This document shows, in pieces, positions 18,308 through 26,964 of a DNA stretch of 64,000 nt. Both the position numbers and the translations under genes were made by a program. The notes beneath the pieces are model-generated. The model was not told the DNA's origin. It made no database searches and saw only the letters and a program-made list of their open reading frames with translations. The DNA is from Gordonia aichiensis NBRC 108223 (GTDB taxonomy: Bacteria; Actinomycetota; Actinomycetes; Mycobacteriales; Mycobacteriaceae). Positions within the stretch are counted from its first letter, which is position 1. Every line of letters begins with the position of its first letter. The stretch spans positions 179,521 to 243,520 of the forward strand of contig NZ_BANR01000006.1 of NCBI RefSeq assembly GCF_000332975.1. Reading direction: 5' to 3'.

Positions 18308-18380
18308 CCTCTCGCGCTGATGAGCGCGCACCGATCTCGTCCTTGGACCGCCGCGGTAGAGCCCGTGGGAGCCGACCGCA

Positions 18381-19412
18381 TCAGAACAGCGTCAAGGCCT
18401 CGGCCAACTGCGGCGTACCGACGAGGTCGCGCTCCTCGGAACCGTCGTGCTCGCCCCTGCCGTGGTCTCGACCGGCAAGGCCGTGACGGGCCACCAAGGG
18501 CTGCAACCGATCTCGCAGCCACGACGAATACTCCGCGGTGACATAGGCGCCACGCCCATAGAGGCCGCGGTACTTGCGCACCAGCGCCGGGTGGTTCTCG
18601 GCGAGCCAATTCATGAACCATGGCTTCGTCGAACTGCGCAGATGCATCGGAAACGCCGTCACACCGGCGGCGCCCGCCTCGGCGAGTGCTCCGAGCAGCG
18701 CGTCGAGATGCGCGGTGGAGTCGCTCAGGTACGGGATGACCGGCGCGACCATCACATGTGGCGCGAAACCCGCCTCGGCGATGGCACGAATGAGCTCCAG
18801 CCGCGCCCGCGGCGACGGCGTCCCGGGTTCGATCTGCTTCTGCAGGTCGTCGTCGAAGATCGCCAACGACACACCGATGCTCACCGGGATCTGCCCGGAC
18901 GCCTGACGCAGCAGGGGCAGATCCCGACGTAACAGCGTGCCCTTCGTCAGTATCGATATCGGGGTCCCCGACTCCGCCAACGCGGTGATCACGCCGGGCA
19001 TCAGACGATAGCGCCCCTCGGCACGCTGATACGGATCGGTGTTGGTACCGAGCGCGACGGTGTCCTGTTGCCAGGAGCGCCGACGTAGTTCTTTGCGCAA
19101 CACCGCGGCGACGTTGAGCTTGACCACCACCTGGGAGTCGAAATCACGGCCGGCATCGAGGTCGAGGTACTCGTGGGTCGGACGAGCGAAACAGTAGCGG
19201 CACGCATGCGAACATCCGCGAAAGGTGTTGACCGTGAACCGGAACGGCAGCCCCGAACCCTCCGGCATGGCATTGAGCGCACTCTTGGCGAGTACCTCGT
19301 GAAAGGTGATGCCCTCGAACTCCGGAGTCTCCACCGACCGGACGAGTCCGGCGCGCGCAAATCCCGGCAGTGCGCCGTCGTCGGCTTCGACCACCTGTTC
19401 GGACCACCTCAT
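18381..19412 (-). CDS. Radical SAM protein (Rv2578c / SplB-like family)
   Basis: 343 residues starting MRWSEQVVEADDGAL. The CSHACRYC motif (Cys-x3-Cys-x2-Cys) binds the 4Fe-4S cluster that cleaves S-adenosylmethionine; the TNTDPYQRAEGRYRLM stretch is conserved in the SplB/Rv2578c group. The spore photoproduct lyase SplB is a DNA repair enzyme, but the role of the actinobacterial relatives is not settled. The start at 19412 is preferred to 19511 because the homologues begin here. A LexA-like site lies 10 bp upstream of it. As I recall, Rv2578c belongs to the mycobacterial LexA regulon. DNA-damage linkage is therefore plausible, not shown. Confidence 0.83.
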   Translation of the reverse strand: MRWSEQVVEADDGALPGFARAGLVRSVETPEFEGITFHEVLAKSALNAMPEGSGLPFRFTVNTFRGCSHACRYCFARPTHEYLDLDAGRDFDSQVVVKLNVAAVLRKELRRRSWQQDTVALGTNTDPYQRAEGRYRLMPGVITALAESGTPISILTKGTLLRRDLPLLRQASGQIPVSIGVSLAIFDDDLQKQIEPGTPSPRARLELIRAIAEAGFAPHVMVAPVIPYLSDSTAHLDALLGALAEAGAAGVTAFPMHLRSSTKPWFMNWLAENHPALVRKYRGLYGRGAYVTAEYSSWLRDRLQPLVARHGLAGRDHGRGEHDGSEERDLVGTPQLAEALTLF

Positions 19413-19421
19413 GCCGATGAG

Positions 19422-19437
19422 TCGAACATACGTACTA
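19422..19437 (-). promoter_or_regulatory. LexA-like box upstream of the radical SAM gene
   Basis: TCGAACATACGTACTA has a perfect left half (TCGAAC) and a right half with two mismatches to GTTCGA. Its placement 10 bp before the start codon fits an SOS operator. It would be the third LexA site in the first 20 kb of the window. Confidence 0.55.
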
Positions 19438-19517
19438 GGTGGTGTCAACCCGCCGCGCCCCGCCGCCGAGCGCACCGAGCACCGACCAGGAGTCAGCCGC
19501 GCGGCTATCATGCCGGT

Positions 19518-20801
19518 ATGTCATTCGCCGAGAGCTACCGCACACCGGGTCCGCAGTACCTGGTGGCCGGCCGTTATCGGCTGAGATCCCGAATCGGGGG
19601 CGGCGGCATGGGCACCGTCTGGCTTGCCCGCGATCAACTCCTCGACCGCGATGTCGCGGTCAAGCAGGTCCTGTCGACCGAAGGCCTCTCCGACGATTCA
19701 GCCGACAACGCCCGTAAACGCGCGATGCGCGAGGGCAGGATCGCGGCAAAGCTCGCCCACCGCAATGCGATCGCCATGCACGACGTCGCACTCGACCGCG
19801 GTGAACCGTGGCTGGTGATGGAATACCTTCCCTCGCGGAGCATCGCCCAGATCCTGCACTCCGCCGGCACACTCGACGTGACCGAATCGGCCAAGATCGG
19901 TGCGCAGGTCGCCGACGCCATGACCGAAGCACACGCCGCCGGTATCGTGCACCGCGACATCAAGCCGGGCAACATCCTCATCTCCGAAACCGGGCGACAC
20001 GCCGGATTGGTCAAACTCACCGACTTCGGCATCTCCCGCGCCAAGGACGACGTCGCGTTGACACAGACGGGCGTGATCACAGGCACCCCAGCCTATTTCG
20101 CCCCTGAGGTCGCCCGCGGCGCCGAACCGTCGGAGGCGTCGGATGTGTACTCGCTCGGCGCGACGATCTACACGATGGTCGAGGGCGAGCCACCCTTCGG
20201 CGTGGACGACAACTCACTGGTCATGCTGCACAAAGTGGCTCGTGCGCAGATCAATCCGATGACCCGGGCGGGTGCGCTCGAACCCGTGCTGTTACACATG
20301 CTCGAACCCAGTCCGACGAAGCGCATCACGATGTCCCAGGCGCGTGACGAACTCATCGCGGTCGCGTCCGGCGGGCGCGCCTCCGCCGATCAGGTGCTGA
20401 CCAGCCTGATCCCCCGACCGTCGGGCGTGAGCACACTCCCCCCGCGTGGCACGGGCACCGGAGCGCCCGGCCAGACATCGCAACCGGATTCGGCTCGCCC
20501 CGCCGGTTTCCCCACGTCCCGTCCCGCGCCGGGTTCACATACCCCGGGTGCGGGAACGTCGGTGGCCGCTGGATGGCACACGCCGCCGTCGACGCACCGA
20601 AACCACACCCTGGTCTCCACGACGCCACCCTTTGCAGGCGAGAACCGTCCACCAGAGCACTACCCGATGGACCCATATGCGAGTCTCCCACCGTCACAAC
20701 GATCTTCGGGAACATCACCCACGGCCCTCGCACTCGCCGTGCTGGGATTCTTCGTGGTTCTGGCCGTCGTGATCGTCCTTGCGATCGCTCTGGTTCGCTG
20801 A
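19518..20801 (+). CDS. Ser/Thr protein kinase with C-terminal membrane anchor
   Basis: 427 residues. A Hanks-type kinase domain covers about residues 15-275: glycine loop RIGGGGMGTVW, VAVKQV lysine, catalytic loop HRDIKPGNIL, DFGIS, and GTPAYFAPEV in place of the APE motif. A Pro/Ser/Thr-rich linker follows (about 290-400). One TM helix (ALALAVLGFFVVLAVVIVLAIALVR) ends the protein, leaving no extracellular sensor domain. That is unlike PknB- or PknD-type kinases, so the signal must be cytosolic or come through membrane partners. The gene is divergent from the radical SAM gene with about 105 bp between starts. Substrates are unknown. Confidence 0.9.
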   Translation: MSFAESYRTPGPQYLVAGRYRLRSRIGGGGMGTVWLARDQLLDRDVAVKQVLSTEGLSDDSADNARKRAMREGRIAAKLAHRNAIAMHDVALDRGEPWLVMEYLPSRSIAQILHSAGTLDVTESAKIGAQVADAMTEAHAAGIVHRDIKPGNILISETGRHAGLVKLTDFGISRAKDDVALTQTGVITGTPAYFAPEVARGAEPSEASDVYSLGATIYTMVEGEPPFGVDDNSLVMLHKVARAQINPMTRAGALEPVLLHMLEPSPTKRITMSQARDELIAVASGGRASADQVLTSLIPRPSGVSTLPPRGTGTGAPGQTSQPDSARPAGFPTSRPAPGSHTPGAGTSVAAGWHTPPSTHRNHTLVSTTPPFAGENRPPEHYPMDPYASLPPSQRSSGTSPTALALAVLGFFVVLAVVIVLAIALVR

Positions 20802-20835
20802 ACCTCCGATAGCCCGACCTCCGGCGCGTGGGGAC

Positions 20836-21531
20836 TCAGCCGATATGGCGGGTGGCCGCCCATCTGGTCAGCGCGTTGCGGTTGGACTGCTGGGTCTTCC
20901 GCAGCACATTCGACGCGTGGGTTTCGACGGTCTTGATCGAGATGAACAACTCCTCGGCGATCTCACGGTAGGTGTATCCGCGCGCCAACAGACGCAGCAC
21001 CTCGAGTTCGCGACGCGTGAGAGAATCGAGCTCGGGATCAAGCGCCGGTTCGGGTACCGACGATTTACCTGTGAACGAATCCAGCACGAACCCCGCCAGG
21101 CGCGGGCTGAACACCGCATCACCGTCTGCGACCCGACGAACCGCGTCCGCAAGCTCTCGACCGTCGATCGTCTTGGTGACGTATCCACGCGCGCCCGCTC
21201 GGATCGTGGCGATCACGTCCTCCGCCGCATCGGACACGCTCAGTGCGAGAAACACCGGCGCGTCGTCGCCCAGGGACTCGGTCACACCGCGCAATACCGA
21301 CACGCCCCCACCGGAGGGCATGTGCACGTCGAGGAGCACGACGTCAGGGCGCAGTCGGGTGATGGCCGAAACCGAGTCGGCGACCGTGCCCGCCTCACCG
21401 ACGACGTGCAGCCCCGGCTCATCGGCGAGTTCGGCGCGCACCCCCGACCGGAACACCGCGTGATCGTCGACGAGGAACACCCGACACGAACGGCCCTGCA
21501 CGTCCGGCCCGGCAGTCGTGTTCTCGGTCAT
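20836..21531 (-). CDS. NarL/LuxR-family response regulator (LiaR/EsrR-like)
   Basis: 231 residues. The receiver domain has acidic residues in FLVDDHAVFR and the phosphoacceptor Asp68 in VVLLDVHMP. A LuxR-type helix-turn-helix occupies about 165-225 (LTRRELEVLRLLARGYTYREIAEELFISIKTVETH). Its ATG overlaps the stop of the upstream kinase gene by 4 bp. The partner kinase carries a PspC domain, which places this pair with the LiaSR/EsrSR cell-envelope-stress systems. The probable targets are the divergent gene at 22939 and its own promoter, where a direct repeat is present. Confidence 0.88.
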   Translation of the reverse strand: MTENTTAGPDVQGRSCRVFLVDDHAVFRSGVRAELADEPGLHVVGEAGTVADSVSAITRLRPDVVLLDVHMPSGGGVSVLRGVTESLGDDAPVFLALSVSDAAEDVIATIRAGARGYVTKTIDGRELADAVRRVADGDAVFSPRLAGFVLDSFTGKSSVPEPALDPELDSLTRRELEVLRLLARGYTYREIAEELFISIKTVETHASNVLRKTQQSNRNALTRWAATRHIG

Positions 21532-22838
21532 CGTGGTCTCCCCTGTTCGATCGATTCGTCGGCTGGCACGGCTACGCCGGTGTCGTCGAGTCGTGCGGCC
21601 TGCGACTCTGTGTGCGCGGCAGGTCGCGGCATGATCAGTCGGATATTCGTGCCGCGGCCCGGCGTCGAATCGATACGCGCTTGTCCCCCAGCACGTTCCA
21701 TCCGGGACTTGATGGAACGTGCGAGTCCCTGTCTGTCGGGGTCGACCCCGTCGCGATCGAATCCGACGCCCCGGTCACGAACGAACACCTCGACCTCCTC
21801 GTCGCCGACCTCCAGGTAGACGTCGACGCTCCGCTCGCCGGAGTGCTTGGCCGCGTTGACGAGCGCCTCGCGGGTCGCTCCTACCAGCGCAGGCCACCGC
21901 CGTACCTCGCCGCCGGACGTGGCACGGTGTCCCTCATCGGGACGAAGGTCGCCGACGGTGACCACCTCGACCTCGATGCCGTATGCGTCCTCCACCTCGG
22001 CACCGACCTCACGGATGGACGCACTCAGCGACGTGCCCCGCTGGGCCACATCGCCGAACAGCCAGCCGCGCAACTCACGCTCCTGGCTGCGGGCCAACCG
22101 CGCGACCTCCTCGGGTTTCGCCGCCTGCTTCTGGATGAGCGCGAGGGTCTGCAGGACCGAGTCGTGCAGATGCGAGGCGATCTCCTCGCGCTCGGCGTTG
22201 CGGATACGGGCTGCACGCTCTTCGTTCAATGCGCGCCACAGCCGCATCCACAGCGGCACAGTCAACAGGACGACACCGATCAACGTCGCAGCGACTGCGA
22301 GCAGAGTGGTACTCAGTCCGCCGTAGTTGCGCCGTCCCGCCACGACGATCACCGCCAGACCGCCCACGACGAGTATCGCGCCGCCTGCCAACCGCGTCCA
22401 CGTCAGCGCGGTACTGCGCTGACCGGTTGCGGGTGAGTCGAACTCACGCCACACCAGGCCCGCACCGACCATCACGAACACGAACGGCACGAGGTATGCG
22501 GCGGGGGTGCCCGACGCCGCGAACCCGACGACGGTCATCGCGACAAGCGCCAGCACCGCCAGGCCCAGCGCCTGGCGACGTTCTCCCGGCGCGGGCGGCT
22601 GCGTGTCGTCGCCCTGCGGGCAGAAGAACCACAGGAGTCCGTATGCCAGGACCCCCGCACCTGCCAGCGCAGCGAGCACCACGAACACCACGCGCACCCG
22701 GAATGCGTCGACGCCGAGATGGTCCGCGACCCCGCCCGCGACACCGCCGATCACCCGGCCTGCGTCGCGTCGCACCAGCCGGGGAACCGGCGGGACGTCG
22801 GGGGAAACAGGACTACTCACACTTCGATACTGCCGCAT
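21528..22838 (-). CDS. PspC-domain sensor histidine kinase (LiaS/EsrS-like)
   Basis: About 436 residues. An N-terminal PspC domain (RLVRRDAGRVIGGVAGGVADHLGVD) is followed by about five TM helices. The HisKA_3 core carries phosphoacceptor His225 (ASHLHDSVLQTLALIQ), and a C-terminal ATPase domain has GATREALVNAAKH and RDRGVGF. The start may be ATG 22838 or GTG 22820; no clear ribosome site decides. A PspC domain fused to a NarL-type kinase is typical of actinobacterial envelope-stress sensors. It is co-transcribed with the response regulator and divergent from a PspC/LiaF-like protein, giving a three-component set. Confidence 0.88.
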   Translation of the reverse strand: MRQYRSVSSPVSPDVPPVPRLVRRDAGRVIGGVAGGVADHLGVDAFRVRVVFVVLAALAGAGVLAYGLLWFFCPQGDDTQPPAPGERRQALGLAVLALVAMTVVGFAASGTPAAYLVPFVFVMVGAGLVWREFDSPATGQRSTALTWTRLAGGAILVVGGLAVIVVAGRRNYGGLSTTLLAVAATLIGVVLLTVPLWMRLWRALNEERAARIRNAEREEIASHLHDSVLQTLALIQKQAAKPEEVARLARSQERELRGWLFGDVAQRGTSLSASIREVGAEVEDAYGIEVEVVTVGDLRPDEGHRATSGGEVRRWPALVGATREALVNAAKHSGERSVDVYLEVGDEEVEVFVRDRGVGFDRDGVDPDRQGLARSIKSRMERAGGQARIDSTPGRGTNIRLIMPRPAAHTESQAARLDDTGVAVPADESIEQGRPR

Positions 22839-22855
22839 GCACCCCGGCGACCACA

Positions 22856-22902
22856 TCAGGGTTGTTCCCCGTTTTCCGGGGGAAGGTCAGGGTCGATCCC
22901 CG
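22856..22902. promoter_or_regulatory. Paired operator in the divergent stress-system promoter
   Basis: TCAGGGTTGTTCCCCG (22856-22871) and TCAGGGTCGATCCCCG (22887-22902) are direct copies 31 bp apart, three helical turns. Each has GGG and CCC arms around a short centre. Between them, TTCCCCGTTTTCCGGGGGAA (22865-22884) can fold into a hairpin. The place, between the kinase gene and the LiaF-like gene, fits binding by the LuxR-type regulator to control both directions. Confidence 0.6.
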
Positions 22903-22938
22903 ATGTCGGCGAGACGTGCGAGCGCCAGGATAGAGCGC

Positions 22939-24324
22939 ATGGATGCCACGCAAGTCCGTACACAAGTCGAGCAGCTCTGGCACACGCGCCCGGTTCGTCC
23001 CACGAGTCCGCGCACGGTCGCCGGCGTCTGCAGTGGCATCGCGTTCCGCTATCGCATCGACCCGACACTGGTGAAGGTCGCCTTCGTCGTCTCGACACTG
23101 TTCGGTGGCAGCGGGCTTCTCCTCTACGTCGTCGGGTGGGTCGCCTTCCCGTCGAGCCGGGTCTCCGCGGGGGGCACCGATTGGCGACGGAGCGGACGCA
23201 GCGGCCATCACAACCCCGCACTGGTGATCATCGCGGCCGTGGTGATCATCGTCGTCGTGTCGTTCGGTCCGCACGGCACCTGGAGCTCAGGGGCGGTCCT
23301 GGGCACAGTCCTGATGTTGCTCGGCTGGTGGCTGCTGTTCCGTCGAGCACCGACACCTCTGCCGGGCACCAGCGCCGACACCCTCGCTGCGGGATCCGCA
23401 CCCGCCGTCGAACAGTTCCAGCGCTGGACACCGCGAGCCGTCCGCGCCGAAGCATCACCGCCAATCGCCTCGGACGCCACAGTCAGCACGGCCGCCGCGG
23501 TCTCCAGCGGATCACCGGCTACTCCCAGTCTGAACAAGTCTGCTGTCGCCGATGTCTCGTCTGCGCCTCGTCGCGACGATCCGGCCGCCGTGACCACGGT
23601 GTTCACGTCCGCCGACCGTCAACCCCCCTCGTGGGATCCGCTCGGCGCCGCGCGGTTCGCCTGGGATCTGCCGGAACCGGCGACGCCGACTCCACCCGCA
23701 GAGCCCACCAGCCGAGGCTCCGCAACCCGGGCGTCGCTGGTGATCATCGGAGCGGCACTTCTCGTGGCGATGAGCGGCGTGGCCGCACATCAGGCAGGGG
23801 TCGACTGGTTCACCCCGACGCGCATCCTCGCCCTGGCGCTCGCAGTTGTCGGAGCCGGGCTGCTCGCACTCGCGGCACTACGCAGGCCCACCGGGCGACG
23901 ACAGGTCGGACTCGTACCCGTCGCCGTCGTCCTGGGCGCAGCCGTCGTCATCGCGGCGGCGTCGACGAGTATCGCCACCGACTCCGGTTTCAGTGGCGTG
24001 CCGGAGGGCGGCGTCGGACAGCGCACGCACAAGCCACTGAGTGAGCACGATCTGCGCGACAAGTACTCGGTCACGATGGGCGAACTCGACCTCGACGTCC
24101 GCGCGATCACGTTGACCTCGGATCGGACCGTCGACCTCGAGGCCGGACTCGGTCAGGTCACCGTGTGGGTCCCGAAAAACATGAACGTGCGGGCCAACTG
24201 CACGACGAACGTCGGCGACACGCACTGCCCGGAGGGGCTGTCCGTCGGCACTGCAGGCGCCGACAAGCCTGTACTGACGCTCAACGTGCACAACAACATG
24301 GGCGATGTCGAGGTGACCCGATGA
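22939..24324 (+). CDS. PspC and LiaF-like membrane protein (EsrI-like modulator)
   Basis: 461 residues. An N-terminal PspC domain (PRTVAGVCSGIAFRYRIDPTLVKVAFVVSTLFGG) leads into TM helices, a long Ala/Pro-rich cytosolic linker (about 145-270), three more TM helices and a C-terminal LiaF-like beta domain (about 380-461, MGELDLDVRAITL to NNMGDVEV). LiaF and corynebacterial EsrI inhibit their cognate kinase in the absence of envelope damage; that role is inferred from domain order and position. The ATG at 22939 has AGGA upstream. It overlaps the next small gene by 4 bp. Confidence 0.84.
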   Translation: MDATQVRTQVEQLWHTRPVRPTSPRTVAGVCSGIAFRYRIDPTLVKVAFVVSTLFGGSGLLLYVVGWVAFPSSRVSAGGTDWRRSGRSGHHNPALVIIAAVVIIVVVSFGPHGTWSSGAVLGTVLMLLGWWLLFRRAPTPLPGTSADTLAAGSAPAVEQFQRWTPRAVRAEASPPIASDATVSTAAAVSSGSPATPSLNKSAVADVSSAPRRDDPAAVTTVFTSADRQPPSWDPLGAARFAWDLPEPATPTPPAEPTSRGSATRASLVIIGAALLVAMSGVAAHQAGVDWFTPTRILALALAVVGAGLLALAALRRPTGRRQVGLVPVAVVLGAAVVIAAASTSIATDSGFSGVPEGGVGQRTHKPLSEHDLRDKYSVTMGELDLDVRAITLTSDRTVDLEAGLGQVTVWVPKNMNVRANCTTNVGDTHCPEGLSVGTAGADKPVLTLNVHNNMGDVEVTR

Positions 24325-24560
24325 GCGCAGCGGAGGCTCCGATGAGCGAGAACCAGAACGACGAGCAGACGTCGATCGACGGTCGTGGTCGACGCGCACC
24401 TGGCCTCGCGCTCGTCGGCGTGGCGGCACTCGCGGTGGCGATCTGGGGCCTCGTCGGCACACCCGAGCTGCCGTCGGCCTCGGTGCTGGGGTGGGGCGTA
24501 GTCGGGATAGGACTGGTCGTCGGCCTGGTGCTGCTGGTCAGCGGCGCCCGTCGACGGTAA
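24321..24560 (+). CDS. Small two-TM membrane protein of the stress operon
   Basis: 79 residues with a polar N-terminus of about 28 residues and two hydrophobic helices (GLALVGVAALAVAIWGLVG and VLGWGVVGIGLVVGLVLLV) ending in GARRR. It is translationally coupled to the LiaF-like gene through an ATGA overlap; an internal ATG at 24342 is an alternative start. No family is recognised. Position suggests an accessory membrane subunit of the envelope-stress system. It converges with guaA at a distance of 3 bp. Confidence 0.75.
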   Translation: MSAAEAPMSENQNDEQTSIDGRGRRAPGLALVGVAALAVAIWGLVGTPELPSASVLGWGVVGIGLVVGLVLLVSGARRR

Positions 24561-24563
24561 CCG

Positions 24564-26180
24564 CTACTCCCACTCGATGGTGCCCGGCGGCTTGCTCGTG
24601 ACGTCGAGGACGACACGGTTGACGTCGGGCACCTCGTTGGTGATGCGGGTGGAGATCGTCTCCAGCACCTCGTAGGGCACACGTGTCCAGTCGGCGGTCA
24701 TGGCGTCCTCGCTCGACACCGGCCGGAGGACGATCGGGTGCCCGTAGGTGCGGCCGTCGCCCTGAACGCCGACGCTGCGCACGTCGGCGAGCAGCACCAC
24801 CGGGCACTGCCAGATCTGATGGTCGAGTCCTGCAGCGGTCAATTCCTCGCGGGCGATGAGGTCGGCCTTGCGCAGCATCGACAGACGCTCGGAGGTCACC
24901 TCACCGACGATGCGAATGGCGAGGCCGGGGCCGGGGAACGGCTGACGGCCCACGATCTCCTCGGGCAGACCGAGCTCGCGTCCGACGGCACGTACCTCGT
25001 CCTTGAACAGCAGTCGCAGTGGCTCGACCAGGGTGAACTCGAGGTCATCGGGCAACCCGCCCACGTTGTGGTGGCTCTTGATGTTCGCGGTGCCGCTTCC
25101 GCCACCTGATTCGACGACGTCCGGGTACAACGTGCCCTGGACGAGGAAGTCGACCTTGTCGCCCTCGGCAGCCCGATCCCCGAGCACGTCGCTCACGGCA
25201 CCCTCGAAGGAACGGATGAATTCGCGGCCGATGATCTTGCGCTTCTTCTCGGGATCACTGACGCCCGCGAGCTCGTCGAGGAAGGTCTCCGCAGCGTCGA
25301 CCGTCACGAGTCGTGCACCGGTCGCGGCGACGAAATCGTGTTCGACCTGCTCTCGTTCACCCGCGCGCAGCAGTCCGTGGTCGACGAAGACACAGGTCAG
25401 ACGGTCGCCGATGGCCCGCTGGACCAGCGCGGCCGCGACGGCGGAGTCGACGCCGCCGGACAGTGCGCAGAGCGCGAGACCGTCGCCGATCTGGTCGGAG
25501 ATCTGGTCGATCAGCGCATCGGCGATGTTCGCCGGTGTCCAGTCGGCTTCCAGGCCGGCGATCTCGTAGAGGAACCGCGTGAGCACCTGCTGTCCGTGCG
25601 GGGTGTGCAGCACCTCCGGGTGGTACTGGACGCCTGCCATCTTCTTCTCGACCGACTCGAACGCCGCGACGGGCGCGCCCGGCGTCGACCCGGTGACCGC
25701 GAACCCCGCGGGCGCCACCTGGACGGCATCGTTGTGGCTCATCCACACGGGTTGGCTGCGGTCGAGGCCTCGATGCAGCACGCCGTCGTCGGTGATGGTG
25801 AGGGTCGTGCGTCCGAACTCGCGGCCTCCGGTGTTGGCGACCTCGCCGCCGAGCGCTGCGGCCATCGTCTGGAATCCGTAGCAGATGCCGAAGACGGGGA
25901 TGCCGAGTTCGAGGATCGCGGGGTCGAGGCTCGGCGCGTCGTCGGCGTACACCGACGCCGGACCGCCGGAGAGGATGATCGCCACCGGATCCTTCGCCGT
26001 GAACTCCGCGATCGGGGCATCGTGCGCGATCACCTCGGAGTAGATGCGGGCCTCACGAACCCGCCGGGCGATCAACTGCGCATACTGCGCACCGAAGTCG
26101 ACGACGAGGACCGGTCGGGGACCTTCGACGAGATCAACGGGTGGGTTGTCGGCAGCAGGGGCAGATGATTCTGTCACCAC
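24564..26180 (-). CDS. guaA: GMP synthase (glutamine-hydrolysing)
   Basis: 538 residues. Converts XMP to GMP using ATP and glutamine nitrogen, the last step of guanine nucleotide synthesis. The class I amidotransferase domain has the catalytic Cys in FGICYGFQ and His in GVQYHPEV. The ATP-pyrophosphatase domain has the PP-loop SGGVDSAV, and the dimerisation domain ends in the invariant [11 protein letters not shown] 26180 and the next codon, also GTG, are both possible starts. It is divergent from bioY. Its neighbours in guanine synthesis, guaB2 and guaB3, lie about 7 kb to the right, as in mycobacteria. Confidence 0.98.
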   Translation of the reverse strand: MVTESSAPAADNPPVDLVEGPRPVLVVDFGAQYAQLIARRVREARIYSEVIAHDAPIAEFTAKDPVAIILSGGPASVYADDAPSLDPAILELGIPVFGICYGFQTMAAALGGEVANTGGREFGRTTLTITDDGVLHRGLDRSQPVWMSHNDAVQVAPAGFAVTGSTPGAPVAAFESVEKKMAGVQYHPEVLHTPHGQQVLTRFLYEIAGLEADWTPANIADALIDQISDQIGDGLALCALSGGVDSAVAAALVQRAIGDRLTCVFVDHGLLRAGEREQVEHDFVAATGARLVTVDAAETFLDELAGVSDPEKKRKIIGREFIRSFEGAVSDVLGDRAAEGDKVDFLVQGTLYPDVVESGGGSGTANIKSHHNVGGLPDDLEFTLVEPLRLLFKDEVRAVGRELGLPEEIVGRQPFPGPGLAIRIVGEVTSERLSMLRKADLIAREELTAAGLDHQIWQCPVVLLADVRSVGVQGDGRTYGHPIVLRPVSSEDAMTADWTRVPYEVLETISTRITNEVPDVNRVVLDVTSKPPGTIEWE

Positions 26181-26267
26181 GCCATTCTATGCGGCACCGT
26201 CACGACGGAACTCTCACAGGCCGGGCGGAGAGCACGTCCGCGGCCCCGTGGAATACTCCTTGGCATC

Positions 26268-26936
26268 ATGAGTACGTCAGACGAGCGCGAAAAGTCCAGG
26301 TCATCCGCGCGAAGGTCATCCACGCGGAGGCCGGGTAGTCGACGGATGTCGCTGTCGATCTCGGACATCACCCAGGCCGCGGTGTTCGCCGCGCTGATCG
26401 CCGCACTCGGACTGCCGGGCCAGATCAGCGTCGGCAGCGCCGGCGTACCGATCACCTTCCAGTCCCTCGGTGTGATGCTGACCGGCGCCATCCTCGGTCC
26501 CAAGAAGGGGACGCTGGCGGTGGCCATCTTCATGGTCCTCGCGATCGCCGGGTTACCGATCCTCTCCGGCGGACGCAACGGGCTGACCTCACTCTCCTCA
26601 CCCACGGCCGGGTTCTTCGTCGGTTTTCTGCCGGGTGTCTTCGTCATCGGGGTGCTGACCGCCCTGATGATGCCGAAGTACCGGGTGCCCTGGGGGATCG
26701 CGGCGAATCTGATCGGCGGCGTCCTGGTGGTCTACATCTGCGGCACCATCGGCCTGATGATCCGCGCCGACCTCAGCCTGTGGGCGGCGATCGCGGCGAA
26801 CGGCTGGTTCATCGCGGGTGATGCGGTCAAGGCGGTGATCGCCGCGCTGGTCGCCTCCCAGGTGCATCGCGGCTGGCCCGGCCTGATCACGCCGCTACGG
26901 TGGCGACGCGGTCGCATCGTCGCCCTCGACGCATGA
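26268..26936 (+). CDS. bioY: Biotin ECF transporter substrate-binding subunit BioY
   Basis: 222 residues with six hydrophobic segments and the BioY signature region (GQISVGSAGVPITFQSLGVMLTGAILGPKKGTLAVAIFMVLA broken over residues about 50-90). BioY is the S component that captures biotin in the membrane. The first 26 residues are an unusual Ser/Arg-rich extension; the ATG at 26346 would give the common BioY length and has GGAGG about 15 bases upstream. It is followed by the ATPase and the T-component, completing an ECF biotin importer. No operator for a biotin repressor was recognised. Confidence 0.9.
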   Translation: MSTSDEREKSRSSARRSSTRRPGSRRMSLSISDITQAAVFAALIAALGLPGQISVGSAGVPITFQSLGVMLTGAILGPKKGTLAVAIFMVLAIAGLPILSGGRNGLTSLSSPTAGFFVGFLPGVFVIGVLTALMMPKYRVPWGIAANLIGGVLVVYICGTIGLMIRADLSLWAAIAANGWFIAGDAVKAVIAALVASQVHRGWPGLITPLRWRRGRIVALDA

Positions 26937-26964
26937 CCCGCCCGCCCCGCCCCCGGGATCGCCG

